Notes: generated by a model not told the origin, from the sequence alone. Shown: positions 1 to 7,701, counted from the first letter of the stretch. The stretch: 61,534 nt of DNA from Candidatus Altimarinota bacterium (GCA_021734525.1 JAIPIW010000001.1:1-61534), one strand, 5' to 3'. Made by a program: numbers and translations.

Positions 1-108
1 TTCCATTGAAAAACCCCGAGCATACATGCTTGGAGGATGGAGCGTTAGTCCGCAGTTTCCGTTTTAGGAAACGAAGGGCTCAATCGGAGATTGAATTCAG
101 CTAAAAAT
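1..108. other. Left-edge non-coding segment with small hairpins
   Basis: No convincing reading frame is seen. Three short hairpins can be drawn: AGCAT/ATGCT near 20-30, GTTTCC/GGAAAC near 55-72, and TCAAT/ATTGA near 82-96. A strong terminator follows directly at 110-137. This could be the 3' end of a structured RNA that starts left of the window, or the leader or trailer of a cut-off gene. I could not match it to tmRNA, RNase P RNA, SRP RNA or 6S RNA by their conserved motifs. Confidence 0.25.
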
Positions 109-109
109 G

Positions 110-137
110 CCCCGACCATACTTGGTCGGGGTTGTTT
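110..137 (+). terminator. Rho-independent terminator
   Basis: A 9-bp GC-rich stem (CCCCGACCA at 110-118 pairing with TGGTCGGGG at 123-131) with a 4-nt loop is followed by the T-rich run TTGTTT. It faces right, so it ends whatever transcript enters from the left edge and insulates the gene at 169. Confidence 0.85.
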
Positions 138-143
138 ACTTAA

Positions 144-160
144 TACGTTAGAATAACGTA
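144..160. promoter_or_regulatory. Inverted repeat, candidate antitoxin operator
   Basis: TACGTTA (144-150) and TAACGTA (154-160) form a perfect 7-bp inverted repeat with a 3-nt centre, 8 nt before the start codon of the antitoxin-like gene. A TATAAA-like -10 overlaps its right edge. Ribbon-helix-helix antitoxins usually repress their own promoter through such short repeats, so an autoregulatory operator is the simplest reading (inference). Confidence 0.5.
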
Positions 161-168
161 TAAAAATT

Positions 169-405
169 ATGACTGTTGCAAATACAACCTTGGCTATAGA
201 TCCTATCATTAAGAAAAAGGCTTTAATGCAGGCAAAGAAAGATCAACTTTCTATTTCTGCAATTATTAGGATATTTTTGAATGATTATGCGGAGGGAAAG
301 CTCAAAATAGGTTCCCGACCTGTGCTTACAGAAAATGGATTTACTGCGGAACAGGAAACAGAAATTATAAGAAGATTAAATGAGTCTGAAAAAAATCTTT
401 CTTGA
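169..405 (+). CDS. RelB/DinJ-like antitoxin, orphan
   Basis: This 78-residue acidic/basic protein has a short N-terminal strand (VANTTLAIDPIIKKKALMQA) followed by helices (residues 22-45), the layout of RelB/DinJ ribbon-helix-helix antitoxins. The best comparison within the window is the gene at 17541, which shares the IDP/ADAKLK-KALA pattern and the EGKLKIG / RGEIELG stretch. No toxin gene follows: the next gene, 22 nt downstream, is on the opposite strand and encodes an export-associated protein. It is therefore an orphan antitoxin or a stand-alone repressor. The inverted repeat at 144-160 fits autoregulation. The family call is moderately secure; the function is inferred. Confidence 0.6.
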   Translation: MTVANTTLAIDPIIKKKALMQAKKDQLSISAIIRIFLNDYAEGKLKIGSRPVLTENGFTAEQETEIIRRLNESEKNLS

Positions 406-426
406 AATACTTTTTGTGGATATTTT

Positions 427-834
427 CTATTCCGAAGGAATCCTCACTGGCTCTAAACGAATACTTGTGGATGTATAACTTCCGTCTGGATTTTCTTCTC
501 CTGTGGAAAGTACTTGGTTACCAACTTCAAGATCATCTAAAGTTCCAGTGATTGATTTGGTTATTTCTGTTGATGATCCAACAAAAACTATTTTAGAACC
601 ACCGTCGGGTAATTTTATGGTAATACTTTGTTCGTCTTTATTAAGAACTTCTCCTCGTAAAAACTCTCCTCCCATCCTTCGACTAGTTCTGTTTCCACCC
701 CCCATCCTTTGTCGCATGGCAGAAAAATCTCGAGAATTTTCTCCTGAGGTGCCAGACTTAGAATATTTTGTTCCCACATAGAAAGAAACAAGGGCAACTA
801 AGATGATTACGATAGCTAATGGTAATTTTTTCAT
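427..834 (-). CDS. Membrane-anchored DUF5666-like protein
   Basis: This is a 135-residue protein. Residues 4-21 form a hydrophobic N-terminal anchor or signal (LPLAIVIILVALVSFYVG). A Gly/Arg/Met-rich linker (about 38-57) follows, then a small beta-rich domain (about 60-130) with GEVLNKDEQSITIKLPDG and a STEITKS strand. That layout resembles DUF5666-type OB-like repeats found in exported proteins. It is the last gene of the MacAB-type operon, 19 nt behind the permease gene, so it probably sits outside the membrane and works with that exporter. Its exact role is unknown. Confidence 0.6.
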   Translation of the reverse strand: MKKLPLAIVIILVALVSFYVGTKYSKSGTSGENSRDFSAMRQRMGGGNRTSRRMGGEFLRGEVLNKDEQSITIKLPDGGSKIVFVGSSTEITKSITGTLDDLEVGNQVLSTGEENPDGSYTSTSIRLEPVRIPSE

Positions 835-853
835 ATTTTTGTATTAATAAAAC

Positions 854-2074
854 TTATTCGTATCTTAGGGCTTCAATAGGATTAAATCCAGCAGCCCTTT
901 TAGCTGGATAATAACCAAAAACAATTCCAATAACCGCAGAAACACAAAAGGCTAGAAACACAGAAGAAAGAGAAATATTGGTAGAAATATTAGCTAATTT
1001 TTCTACGGCAAAAGAAATTCCTGCTCCTAAAATAATTCCTATCAATCCTCCAAAAAAAGTAAGTATTACGGATTCCATTAAGAATTGAGTACTAATATCT
1101 CTTTTTTGGGCACCAATAGCCTTACGCAAACCTATTTCTCTCGTACGTTCTGTAACGGTAGTAAGCATCATATTCATAATTCCTATTCCCCCCACTATTA
1201 GAGATATCCCAGCAATGGAGGCGAGTAAAATTGTGAAAGTTTTAGCAATACTAGAAGCAGTTTCGACAATATCTGCCTGATTAACAACACTAAAATCCGC
1301 CAGTGTTGGATCTCCAATATTGTGTCTTCTAAGGAGAAGTTCGGTGATTTGTTCTTGGAGCATGGTCATTTCTTCTTGGTTTTCTGTTTGGATACTAATC
1401 ATGCTGACGTAATCATCATTAGCTAGAAAACGTTGGGCAGTAGAAATAGGAAGGTAAATAATATCGTCTGAACTACCAAAACCACTTTCTCCTTTGGCTT
1501 TTGTTACGCCAATAATAGTGAAATCTATTCTGTTGATACGAATTTTATTTCCAATGGGGTTACTACCTTCACCAAATAAATCCAAAGCAGTTGTGGGACC
1601 AATTACTGCTACACGAGATAAACTTCTGACATTCTGATCCGAAATAAAAGAACCTGTTTCCATTTCGATGTTTCGTATTTTGGAATAAAGAGCAACAGTT
1701 CCAATAGTTCTCGTATTAGTGTTTTTTGATTTAGCAGTAACTTGGTAACTACGAGAAATTTCTGGTGCAACAGATTGGGCCAAAGGAATTTCCTTGGCGA
1801 TACTATCTGCATCTTTTTGGGTGAGAGTTTGGGCAGATCCTCGACCGGAACGCACGCCACCACTACCTCTTTGGAATCCAGGTCGTACCATGATTAGATT
1901 AGATCCAATGGATTTAATGCTATCTTGAATTGAATCTTGGGCACCTTGGCCAATAGCGACCATGGCAATAACTGATCCAATCCCAATAACAATACCTAGG
2001 ATGGTGAGTCCAGATCTAACCTTGTTGACGGTGAGAGCAGAGAATGCTTCTTCTAATAGATCAGAAAAAATCAT
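854..2074 (-). CDS. MacB/FtsX-like ABC transporter permease
   Basis: This 406-residue protein has the MacB permease plan: one transmembrane helix near residues 23-43, a large extracytoplasmic MacB_PCD domain (about 50-270), and three C-terminal transmembrane helices with the FtsX signature (GGIGIMNMML, TEREIGLRKAIG-like stretch near 310-320, and the terminal ALRYE). It forms the membrane part of a mechanotransmission-type ABC system with the ATPase just upstream (9-nt gap) and the adaptor before that. Substrates of such pumps include peptides and drugs, but nothing here specifies one. The symbol macB is avoided because the ATPase is a separate gene. Confidence 0.88.
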   Translation of the reverse strand: MIFSDLLEEAFSALTVNKVRSGLTILGIVIGIGSVIAMVAIGQGAQDSIQDSIKSIGSNLIMVRPGFQRGSGGVRSGRGSAQTLTQKDADSIAKEIPLAQSVAPEISRSYQVTAKSKNTNTRTIGTVALYSKIRNIEMETGSFISDQNVRSLSRVAVIGPTTALDLFGEGSNPIGNKIRINRIDFTIIGVTKAKGESGFGSSDDIIYLPISTAQRFLANDDYVSMISIQTENQEEMTMLQEQITELLLRRHNIGDPTLADFSVVNQADIVETASSIAKTFTILLASIAGISLIVGGIGIMNMMLTTVTERTREIGLRKAIGAQKRDISTQFLMESVILTFFGGLIGIILGAGISFAVEKLANISTNISLSSVFLAFCVSAVIGIVFGYYPAKRAAGFNPIEALRYE

Positions 2075-2083
2075 GAGTAAAGA

Positions 2084-2785
2084 TTATTTAATAATTATTT
2101 GTTTTTTATTTTTTTGGTCTTTTTGGATAACACCATCTCTTATTTCAATAATACGTTTAGCGTGGTTAGCGACATTTTGGTCATGAGTAATAAGAACGAT
2201 AGTGTGTTTTTCTTTAATATTAAGTTGTTGGAAGGTTTTCATAACCATTTCTCCAGTTTGGGTATCCAAATTTCCAGTTGGTTCATCTGCCAAAATAAGA
2301 GAGGGGTTGTTTACCAAAGCTCTAGCAATAGCGACCCTTTGCATCTGTCCACCAGAGATTTCATTGGAACGATGGAGCCAGTGGTCTTCCGACAGTCCTA
2401 CATCTAGAAGGGCTTTTTCTGCTATCTTTCTCCGTTCTTCTTTGTCTACATTGGCGTATACCAGAGGAAGCATAACATTACGGAGGACGGTCGCTCGAGG
2501 GAGCAGGTTGAATGATTGAAAAACGAAACCAATTTTGTCTTTCCTAATATCTGCTAAATCTTTTTCTGATAATTTTGATATATTTTTTCCATCTAGAAAA
2601 TATTCTCCACTAGTAGGATTATCCAGTACTCCGATAATGTGCATCAGGGTGGATTTTCCGGAACCAGAAGGTCCCATGATAGCCACAAATTCACCTTCTT
2701 CTACGGCAAAGGAAACATTACGAAGAGCGTGGGTTTCAATCACTCCAGTCTTATAGATTTTAGTAATATTTTTTGCGGTAATCAT
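2084..2785 (-). CDS. MacB/LolD-type ABC transporter ATPase
   Basis: This 233-residue ATPase has all ABC motifs: Walker A GPSGSGKST (38-46), Q-loop FVFQSFNLLP, signature ISGGQMQRVAIARAL, Walker B LILADEPTGNLD, and an H-loop ITHD. The EPTGNLDT stretch is typical of the LolD/MacB/FtsE subfamily. It powers the FtsX-like permease encoded directly downstream. The order adaptor-ATPase-permease in one direction, with gaps of 24 and 9 nt, indicates one transcript. The lysine-rich C-terminal tail (QKDQKNKKQ) is not part of the conserved fold. Confidence 0.92.
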   Translation of the reverse strand: MITAKNITKIYKTGVIETHALRNVSFAVEEGEFVAIMGPSGSGKSTLMHIIGVLDNPTSGEYFLDGKNISKLSEKDLADIRKDKIGFVFQSFNLLPRATVLRNVMLPLVYANVDKEERRKIAEKALLDVGLSEDHWLHRSNEISGGQMQRVAIARALVNNPSLILADEPTGNLDTQTGEMVMKTFQQLNIKEKHTIVLITHDQNVANHAKRIIEIRDGVIQKDQKNKKQIIIK

Positions 2786-2809
2786 AACTTAACTAGGGAT
2801 ATTTATTTG

Positions 2810-4555
2810 TTATCGTCTTCCTCCTCCAAAACTACGTCCTCCGGTAGGAAATAAGGAGCGAGTAGCTTCCTGAGGCCTGCTTTGGGAACTACTAGTTGTT
2901 TTTTGGGTTACAATAAGATCTCCTTCTTTAAGTCCTGATTTTATTTCGGTGTGAGTGTCATTAGATATTCCAATCTCAACACGTTGTTTTTTAGGATCTT
3001 TACCTTCCATAACTTCAACAAATTCCTGATTGTTTTCATATGTTATAGCTGAATTAGGTACAACAATTACATCCTGAGCGATGTCACTAATAATGGCGGT
3101 AGAAACAGTCATGCCTGGCTTGATTCGTTCGTCTTGAGTATCAAAAGAGATTTTGATGTTATAGGTAACAACTCCTTGAGTAACTGTTCCCAAAATATCT
3201 ACTTCTGATACTTTTCCAGTGATACTTAAGTCTTCGATAGCATCAAAAGTAATGGTTACTTTTTGATCAACTTTTACTTTAGCGGTATCTACTTCATTTA
3301 GTGAAATTTCGGCAATTTTATTTTTCTTAATGAAAGTTGCTACTACTGTTCCAGAAGAAATATAACTACCTTCTTCGGTGTCTATTTTAGCAATTATGCC
3401 ATCGAAAGGAGCCTTGATATCATAATCGTCCAGCTTTTCTTTAGCATCGAGGAGGGCAGTTCGCTTTTGTTTCACAGAAAGTTCTTGAGAAGATATATCT
3501 AGTTCATCTGCACCAGCTTCCAATTTATCAAGAGATTTATTTTTTTCAGCAATTACTCGTCCAGCGTTTACCAAGGAATCTTTGCTACTTTCGATGGTAT
3601 GTTTAATAGACAAAAGAGCGGCAAGATGCTTATTAGCTGTAGTTACATTACTAGAAAGAGTGTTCTGATGACTAGTCACGGTAGAACTAACGGACATATT
3701 ACTTTTACTGAAGATGTTTTCATATTCGTCAATCATATTTTTTGTTACTTTCAGGGATTCGGTGATTATTTTTATTGTTTCATAAGTTTGGTCGATTTCT
3801 TTACCAATCAACTCTTTGTCTGAATATCTAGAAATGTTTTTGTAATCTTCGAAATTTTCTTCATACTTACCGAGAGCCTTGGTATAGGATTCTTTGACTT
3901 TGGCTTCATAGTTATCGTAAAAAACATTTAATTGATAACCCTTTGTAGTTTTATCTTGAGCCTTTATACCGTTAATATAAGTCGATAAATTTTGAGATCC
4001 CATTTTTAAAGAGTTCCCCAGAAGAATGTTTTCCAGAGAAGTCATAATGGAAGGTGCATCTAAGAATGTATCCGCTATAGCAGTAAATCCATCCTCATAA
4101 GCTTTCTCTAAATCTTCATTGAATTGTTTTATATCTTCCCGAGCTTTATCAATAGCGCTGGTAGCCTGAAACATGGTGAGCTCATCTGTTGGTTGTTTTA
4201 GTTTTTCTAATGATAAATTGGCGCTTTCAAGATTAAGGCTGGCATCTCTTACTGCTTTTTCTGCTTCACTTTTATCTAGCTGAATAATAACTTCTCTTTT
4301 TTTTACTTCTTGTCCGCTTTTGAAATTCACAACTATCACATCTCCAGAAACTTTTGGTTTTATTTCTTGCATATTAGAAGCGGAAACTTGTCCACTTCCC
4401 ATAACAGAAGATATAATTGTTTTCTTTCCTACGGTTTCAGTCTGATATTGGATATCTGAATCACTAGATTTTTTATTTTTATTGAGATAAACCCCTCCTC
4501 CGACCACAATAATCAAGATAATTCCTAATGCGATTTTGGAACGAAAAATATTCAT
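2810..4555 (-). CDS. HlyD/MacA-family membrane fusion adaptor
   Basis: This 581-residue protein has an N-terminal signal anchor (residues 7-23) and a split biotinyl-lipoyl-like domain (around 55-85 and 380-420, with IKAPFDGIIAKIDTEEGSYI). Between these lies an unusually long alpha-helical hairpin (about 90-375). Beta-barrel and membrane-proximal domains follow (about 430-550). The C-terminal tail is Ser/Gly/Arg-rich and ends in GGRSFGGGRR. It is the first gene of the exporter operon. In two-membrane bacteria MacA contacts TolC; no outer-membrane partner is visible here, and related operons in single-membrane bacteria work without one. Family call is firm; substrate unknown. Confidence 0.85.
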   Translation of the reverse strand: MNIFRSKIALGIILIIVVGGGVYLNKNKKSSDSDIQYQTETVGKKTIISSVMGSGQVSASNMQEIKPKVSGDVIVVNFKSGQEVKKREVIIQLDKSEAEKAVRDASLNLESANLSLEKLKQPTDELTMFQATSAIDKAREDIKQFNEDLEKAYEDGFTAIADTFLDAPSIMTSLENILLGNSLKMGSQNLSTYINGIKAQDKTTKGYQLNVFYDNYEAKVKESYTKALGKYEENFEDYKNISRYSDKELIGKEIDQTYETIKIITESLKVTKNMIDEYENIFSKSNMSVSSTVTSHQNTLSSNVTTANKHLAALLSIKHTIESSKDSLVNAGRVIAEKNKSLDKLEAGADELDISSQELSVKQKRTALLDAKEKLDDYDIKAPFDGIIAKIDTEEGSYISSGTVVATFIKKNKIAEISLNEVDTAKVKVDQKVTITFDAIEDLSITGKVSEVDILGTVTQGVVTYNIKISFDTQDERIKPGMTVSTAIISDIAQDVIVVPNSAITYENNQEFVEVMEGKDPKKQRVEIGISNDTHTEIKSGLKEGDLIVTQKTTSSSQSRPQEATRSLFPTGGRSFGGGRR

Positions 4556-4687
4556 GGGATTTTTGAGTATTCTTAAGAAAGAGGACGAATAAGTAAATAT
4601 TGACTTAGTTAGAATGTCGTTTCTTTTTTTATACGCAAGAAAAGAATATTTTCTTTCATGTTTTTCAAAAATCCATAATCAAAAATA

Positions 4688-5611
4688 TTATTTCTCCAAA
4701 TATTTTTCGTGAGTTTTTTTGAGATCCGCATTAGCGAAGTGGGTATAGATTTGAGTGGTAGCGATATTAGCGTGTCCTAGTAACTCTTGGACAGAACGTA
4801 AGTCTGCGCCATGACGAAGCAAGGTAGTGGCAAATGTATGTCGCAGGACATGAGGAGTAACTGGTTTGGTGATTCCGGCTTTTCTTCCCCTGTCGCGCAT
4901 CATAACTTCTATTGCGGTTCGAGATAGGCGACGAGATTCTCCATTGGTATCAAATTCGTCCTGTCTTTCTCTAGCGTTAATAAATAGTGGGGGATAGTTA
5001 TCGGTTCTTTCGTTTAAATATTCTTGGAGATTTTCTACAGCACGAGGAGTGAGAAAAACAGTTCTAATCTTCTTACCTTTACCAAGAACAGAAAATTCCC
5101 TAGTTTTTAGGTTAACATTTTCTCGGTTTAGTTTACAAAGTTCTGATATTCGCAGTCCTGTAGAAAAAAGCATTTCGACAATAGCCTGGTCCCTATTATT
5201 GATTAAGGCATTTTTGTTTTCATTCCAGTTTCGCAGTCGATCTAGTTCCTCGATAGTAAGTCCAGAGATATTGCGCGGATCGAGTTTGAGAAGTTCTATT
5301 TTGTCTGGAGACAAAATATTCTTATCTAGTTCTCGTATGAGGCAGAACTTGAGAAATGCTCTGACGGGGGTGAGATAAATATTTTGGGTGCTACGAGAAA
5401 GAGTTTCTCCTTTTCTGGTTTTGAGAGAAAAGATCATATCTCGGAAATCATCAATAGTGGTCATATCTATTTCCGGTAAAGATGCATTCTCTCCGGTAGT
5501 TTTTAGAAGGAGATCTAAACTTCGTCCATAGTTACGCAAAGTAAAAGGAGACGCATTTTTTACGTTTCTGAGATGTTTTAAGTAGCGTTCTATAGCGTCT
5601 GATATTTTCAT
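4688..5611 (-). CDS. xerC: Xer-type tyrosine recombinase
   Basis: This 307-residue recombinase has an N-terminal SAM-like core-binding domain (1-95, with SPFTLRNYGRSLDLLL) and a C-terminal catalytic domain. The active-site set is visible: Arg in STGLRISELCKL, Lys in GKGKKIRTVF, His-x-x-Arg in HVLRHTFATTLLRHGA, His in LLGHANIATTQIYTH, and the Tyr of IYTHF. The length fits XerC/XerD chromosome-dimer resolvases, and a single such gene is usual in small genomes. Its start codon overlaps the stop of the HicA toxin gene by 4 nt, so the two are translationally coupled, which is an odd partnership. It could instead serve a mobile element, but no attachment site is seen nearby. Confidence 0.85.
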   Translation of the reverse strand: MKISDAIERYLKHLRNVKNASPFTLRNYGRSLDLLLKTTGENASLPEIDMTTIDDFRDMIFSLKTRKGETLSRSTQNIYLTPVRAFLKFCLIRELDKNILSPDKIELLKLDPRNISGLTIEELDRLRNWNENKNALINNRDQAIVEMLFSTGLRISELCKLNRENVNLKTREFSVLGKGKKIRTVFLTPRAVENLQEYLNERTDNYPPLFINARERQDEFDTNGESRRLSRTAIEVMMRDRGRKAGITKPVTPHVLRHTFATTLLRHGADLRSVQELLGHANIATTQIYTHFANADLKKTHEKYLEK

Positions 5612-5835
5612 TGTTTTCCAAAGTTTTCAAAATCTTTAAGGTTTTTAAATCCCACTTTTTTTGCGATACTTAGTACAGTTCCGGTAGTTAAATTACGACT
5701 GTGGTGGGGAATTGGAATATATTCATCAGAAAGATCACTTATCCAAAGTTCATGAAAACCCTTGCCCTGACGATATAAATAAAAACCTCTTTTTTTTAAA
5801 CGCTTGATAACTTCTTTATAAGAAAAGCTTGGCAT
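5608..5835 (-). CDS. hicA: HicA-like mRNA interferase toxin
   Basis: This 75-residue protein has the HicA double-stranded-RNA-binding-like fold: SYKEVIKRLKKRGFYLYRQGKGFHELW, with the conserved Gly/Ser-His region (GKGFHELW), then IPIPHHSRNLTTGTVLSIAKKVG. HicA cleaves mRNA and is neutralised by HicB. The antitoxin gene lies 1 nt upstream in the same direction. The toxin's stop codon is inside the start of the Xer gene. The putative catalytic histidine is present, so the toxin looks intact, unlike the second HicA at 46671-46904. Confidence 0.82.
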   Translation of the reverse strand: MPSFSYKEVIKRLKKRGFYLYRQGKGFHELWISDLSDEYIPIPHHSRNLTTGTVLSIAKKVGFKNLKDFENFGKQ

Positions 5836-5836
5836 T

Positions 5837-6076
5837 TTAAGCAGTGGCAGGAATTTGGAAGTTAATATCTTTAGTTAAAGTAAGCTTAGATTTTTTAGGA
5901 GGATTCTTTTTTTCTTTTTCTTCTTCTAGTATTCGGATCATATCAAAAAGAGAAGATAAGACTTCAGGAATTGTTTTATTTTCAGCGAAAAAATCCCACT
6001 CTTTACAGTAAGCGATAAAAGGCATTTCATTTTTTTTAAGATCTCCTGAAGTGATTTTTATCGTGTATTTATTCAT
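5837..6076 (-). CDS. hicB: HicB-like antitoxin
   Basis: This 79-residue protein starts with the HicB-type strand pattern (YTIKITSG...PFIAYCKEWDFFAENKTIPEVLSSLFDMI), a partial RNase H-like fold. It continues into a Lys-rich helix and a short C-terminal strand (LTKDINFQIPATA). There is no room for a separate DNA-binding domain, so any repression would have to come from another factor. It precedes hicA by 1 nt. The gene is only 17 nt behind fbp, so it appears to be read from the fbp promoter. Confidence 0.7.
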   Translation of the reverse strand: MNKYTIKITSGDLKKNEMPFIAYCKEWDFFAENKTIPEVLSSLFDMIRILEEEKEKKNPPKKSKLTLTKDINFQIPATA

Positions 6077-6093
6077 ATTTTGATGGTATTAAT

Positions 6094-7011
6094 TTATTTT
6101 AAAGCGTCAACGGCCTTCTTTACTTCATTTTTAGAACCAATAAATATAGTGGTGCACTGATGAATATCAGTAATCTCGGTATCCAAAACAGCTTGTCCAT
6201 CTTGGTTCAGAGAAGCTCCCTCAGCTTCTTCAAAAAGGAGAGAGAAGGGAGCACATTCAAAAAGGAGACGTAATTTACCGTTGGCATGTTTTTCGTCTCG
6301 GGGGTAAGAAAAGATTCCTTCGCCTTTACTGAGAATATGGTGCAAATCTGGCACCATTCCACCGGAGTAACGCAGGGTCCGACATTCTTTTATCCAACCT
6401 TGTATTAATTGTAAGTATTTTTCATTTCCACAAGTAGCTCGCAAATTTCCTGGAGCGAAATATTTAGAATCTGGATTGATCTTGATATTGTCTCTAGTTA
6501 AGACGAATTCACCGACATCGGTGAGTTCAAATTCATGTACACCTTTTCCTTTTACAGCAATTGTTAGGGTGATACGTGGTCCATAAACAGCATAACAGGA
6601 AGCTACCATAGTTTTACGTCCAGTAGTGCCAAGGAATTTATCTCCCTCCCAAATACCAAAGATGGAACCAATAGCCAGGTTAGCATCTACTAGGGAGCTG
6701 CCGTCTAAAGGGTCAAAAGAAATACCAAATTTTCCTCGAGGGGCGGGGAATTTTTTAGGTTCCTGTTGTTCTTCACTAGCAATAATGGCAGCTAATTCTG
6801 ATTTTTCTAATTCTTGAGAAATAATCTTGTCGGCGAGAACGTCTAATTTTAGTTGCTCTTCTCCAAAGACATTTTGACTAGTGAGTTTGGCAGTGTTTCC
6901 AGCTCGCAGAGAGAAGTTAATATATTTAACAGCTCTGGCGATGTGATACAACAAAGAACGAAGTTCGTTAGATACTCCTTGTTCGCGAAGAAAGTGGTTG
7001 AAAAATTGCAT
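6094..7011 (-). CDS. fbp: Class I fructose-1,6-bisphosphatase
   Basis: This 305-residue enzyme hydrolyses fructose 1,6-bisphosphate to fructose 6-phosphate in gluconeogenesis. The class I metal-binding signature SFDPLDGSSLVDANLAIGSI is near residues 95-115, preceded by an acidic EE pair (ASEEQQ). Substrate-contact regions follow (TGRKTMVASCYAVYGPR, RYSGGMVPDLHHIL, FECAPFSLLFEEAEG). A few positions depart from the consensus (Leu for Asn after GSS), but the framework is complete. It heads the unit fbp-hicB-hicA-xer. Its presence suggests that sugars are built as well as consumed. A palindrome at 7071-7086 lies 60 nt before the start codon. Confidence 0.9.
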   Translation of the reverse strand: MQFFNHFLREQGVSNELRSLLYHIARAVKYINFSLRAGNTAKLTSQNVFGEEQLKLDVLADKIISQELEKSELAAIIASEEQQEPKKFPAPRGKFGISFDPLDGSSLVDANLAIGSIFGIWEGDKFLGTTGRKTMVASCYAVYGPRITLTIAVKGKGVHEFELTDVGEFVLTRDNIKINPDSKYFAPGNLRATCGNEKYLQLIQGWIKECRTLRYSGGMVPDLHHILSKGEGIFSYPRDEKHANGKLRLLFECAPFSLLFEEAEGASLNQDGQAVLDTEITDIHQCTTIFIGSKNEVKKAVDALK

Positions 7012-7070
7012 GAGCTTAGAGATAAAATCTACTTTGAAAATTACGGATTATGAAGGAAAAAGCAAGGGCA

Positions 7071-7086
7071 TTATATTATAATATAA
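7071..7086. repeat. AT-only palindrome, copy 1
   Basis: TTATATTATAATATAA is a perfect 16-bp palindrome in the gap between fbp and the tiny peptide gene. The same core recurs at 18912, 27587, 33669, 40993, 49208 and 55076, with variants at 14371, 36630 and 60762. Each strand contains TATAAT, so the site could work as a -10 box in either direction. Confidence 0.8.
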
Positions 7087-7096
7087 CAGAAGACAA

Positions 7097-7135
7097 CTTT
7101 AAAAAAGCTCCAATTGTGTCAGAGCCTTTTTAAAG
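7097..7135. terminator. Bidirectional hairpin terminator
   Basis: CTTTAAAAA-A-GCTC (7097-7110) pairs with GAGC-C-TTTTTAAAG (7122-7135) around an 11-nt loop. A-runs and T-runs flank the GC core on both strands, so it can stop transcription in both directions. Its main job is probably to end the leftward transcript of the peptide gene at 7154-7237 before fbp. Confidence 0.75.
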
Positions 7136-7153
7136 AAAAAAGGAACTAAATTA

Positions 7154-7237
7154 TTATTTCTTTTTAGCAACCTTCTTCTTTGGTGTAACCTTCTTCTTAG
7201 GCTCAACCTTCTTTTTTGGTTTCTTGGTGGTAACCAT
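7154..7237 (-). CDS. Tiny lysine-rich repeat peptide
   Basis: ATG to TAA encodes 27 residues made of a repeated KKK-V-x-P pattern: MVTTKKPKKKV, then EPKKKV, TPKKKV and AKKK. About 60% of the residues are lysine and there are no acidic residues apart from one Glu. Such tails resemble histone-H1-like or nucleic-acid-binding peptides. The gene has its own spacing and a terminator directly behind it. The N-terminus MVT-KKP is shared with the peptide at 7488-7586 and the protein at 55614-55907. It is too short for homology to be decisive, and expression is unproven. Confidence 0.6.
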   Translation of the reverse strand: MVTTKKPKKKVEPKKKVTPKKKVAKKK

Positions 7238-7296
7238 TTTTAAAGAGATTAAGAAATACTGACTTATATTTTTTTCTTTTTAATTTTAGTAGCAAG

Positions 7297-7358
7297 TTTT
7301 TGAACACAATTTTTGATTGCTAAGCGAATAAAAAGATTTTTGAACGCAATTTGTGATT
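7297..7358. repeat. 22-bp direct repeat upstream of the Lys-rich peptide
   Basis: TTTTTGAAC-R-CAATTT-K-TGATT occurs at 7297-7318 and again at 7337-7358, differing at two positions, with start-to-start spacing of 40 bp (about four helical turns). It lies 60-120 nt upstream of the peptide gene that starts at 7237 on the minus strand, so it may be a paired regulator-binding site. Nothing else is seen in this non-coding stretch. Confidence 0.6.
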
Positions 7359-7437
7359 CAGTTTTTTTGGCTTATCTATGATAAAAACAAGGTGTAAATT
7401 TTTTTACTAATAAAAATACTGTTAATTAGTTTTTTTT

Positions 7438-7469
7438 AAAAAATCTCCCAGATTTTAGAGAGATTTTTT
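7438..7469. terminator. Hairpin terminator behind the Cys/Lys peptide gene
   Basis: AAAAAATCTC (7438-7447) and GAGATTTTTT (7460-7469) form a 10-bp stem with a 12-nt loop. It lies 19 nt beyond the stop codon of the leftward peptide gene at 7488-7586. The A/T arms give a T-run in either direction. Confidence 0.65.
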
Positions 7470-7487
7470 ATGGTTTGTGGAAGTAAC

Positions 7488-7586
7488 TTATTTTCCACAA
7501 CAACAAGAAGATTTGCTACTACAGGTTTTTTTAGCCGTTACTTTTGATTTGGCTGTAGTCTTTTTAGCTGGTTTTTTAGTGACCAT
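7488..7586 (-). CDS. Tiny basic peptide with Cys-rich tail
   Basis: ATG to TAA encodes 32 residues: MVTKKPAKKTTAKSKVTAKK, then a tail TCSSKSSCCCGK. The first part is Lys/Ala/Thr-rich, like a histone-H1 tail. The end carries four cysteines in nine residues and could bind metal. A hairpin terminator follows. Its relative at 7154-7237 shares the MVT-KKP start, which suggests duplication of a small basic gene. The composition is too regular to be chance, but no function is known. Confidence 0.6.
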   Translation of the reverse strand: MVTKKPAKKTTAKSKVTAKKTCSSKSSCCCGK

Positions 7587-7701
7587 CTAGAAATTGGTTA
7601 AAAATTAAGCAAAAGGATAATAGCAAATCTAATTTTTTATAAAGAAATCTTCGGGAATTTTCTCTTGCATGGGAAGTGGAAGTGTTTCCTATGTCTAGAT
7701 T

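Noticed and set aside
1-108. Known ncRNA (tmRNA, SRP, RNase P, 6S) at the left edge
   Set aside because: None of the conserved motifs of these RNAs (SRP GGAAGCAGC, RNase P core, tmRNA T-arm and CCA end) was found.
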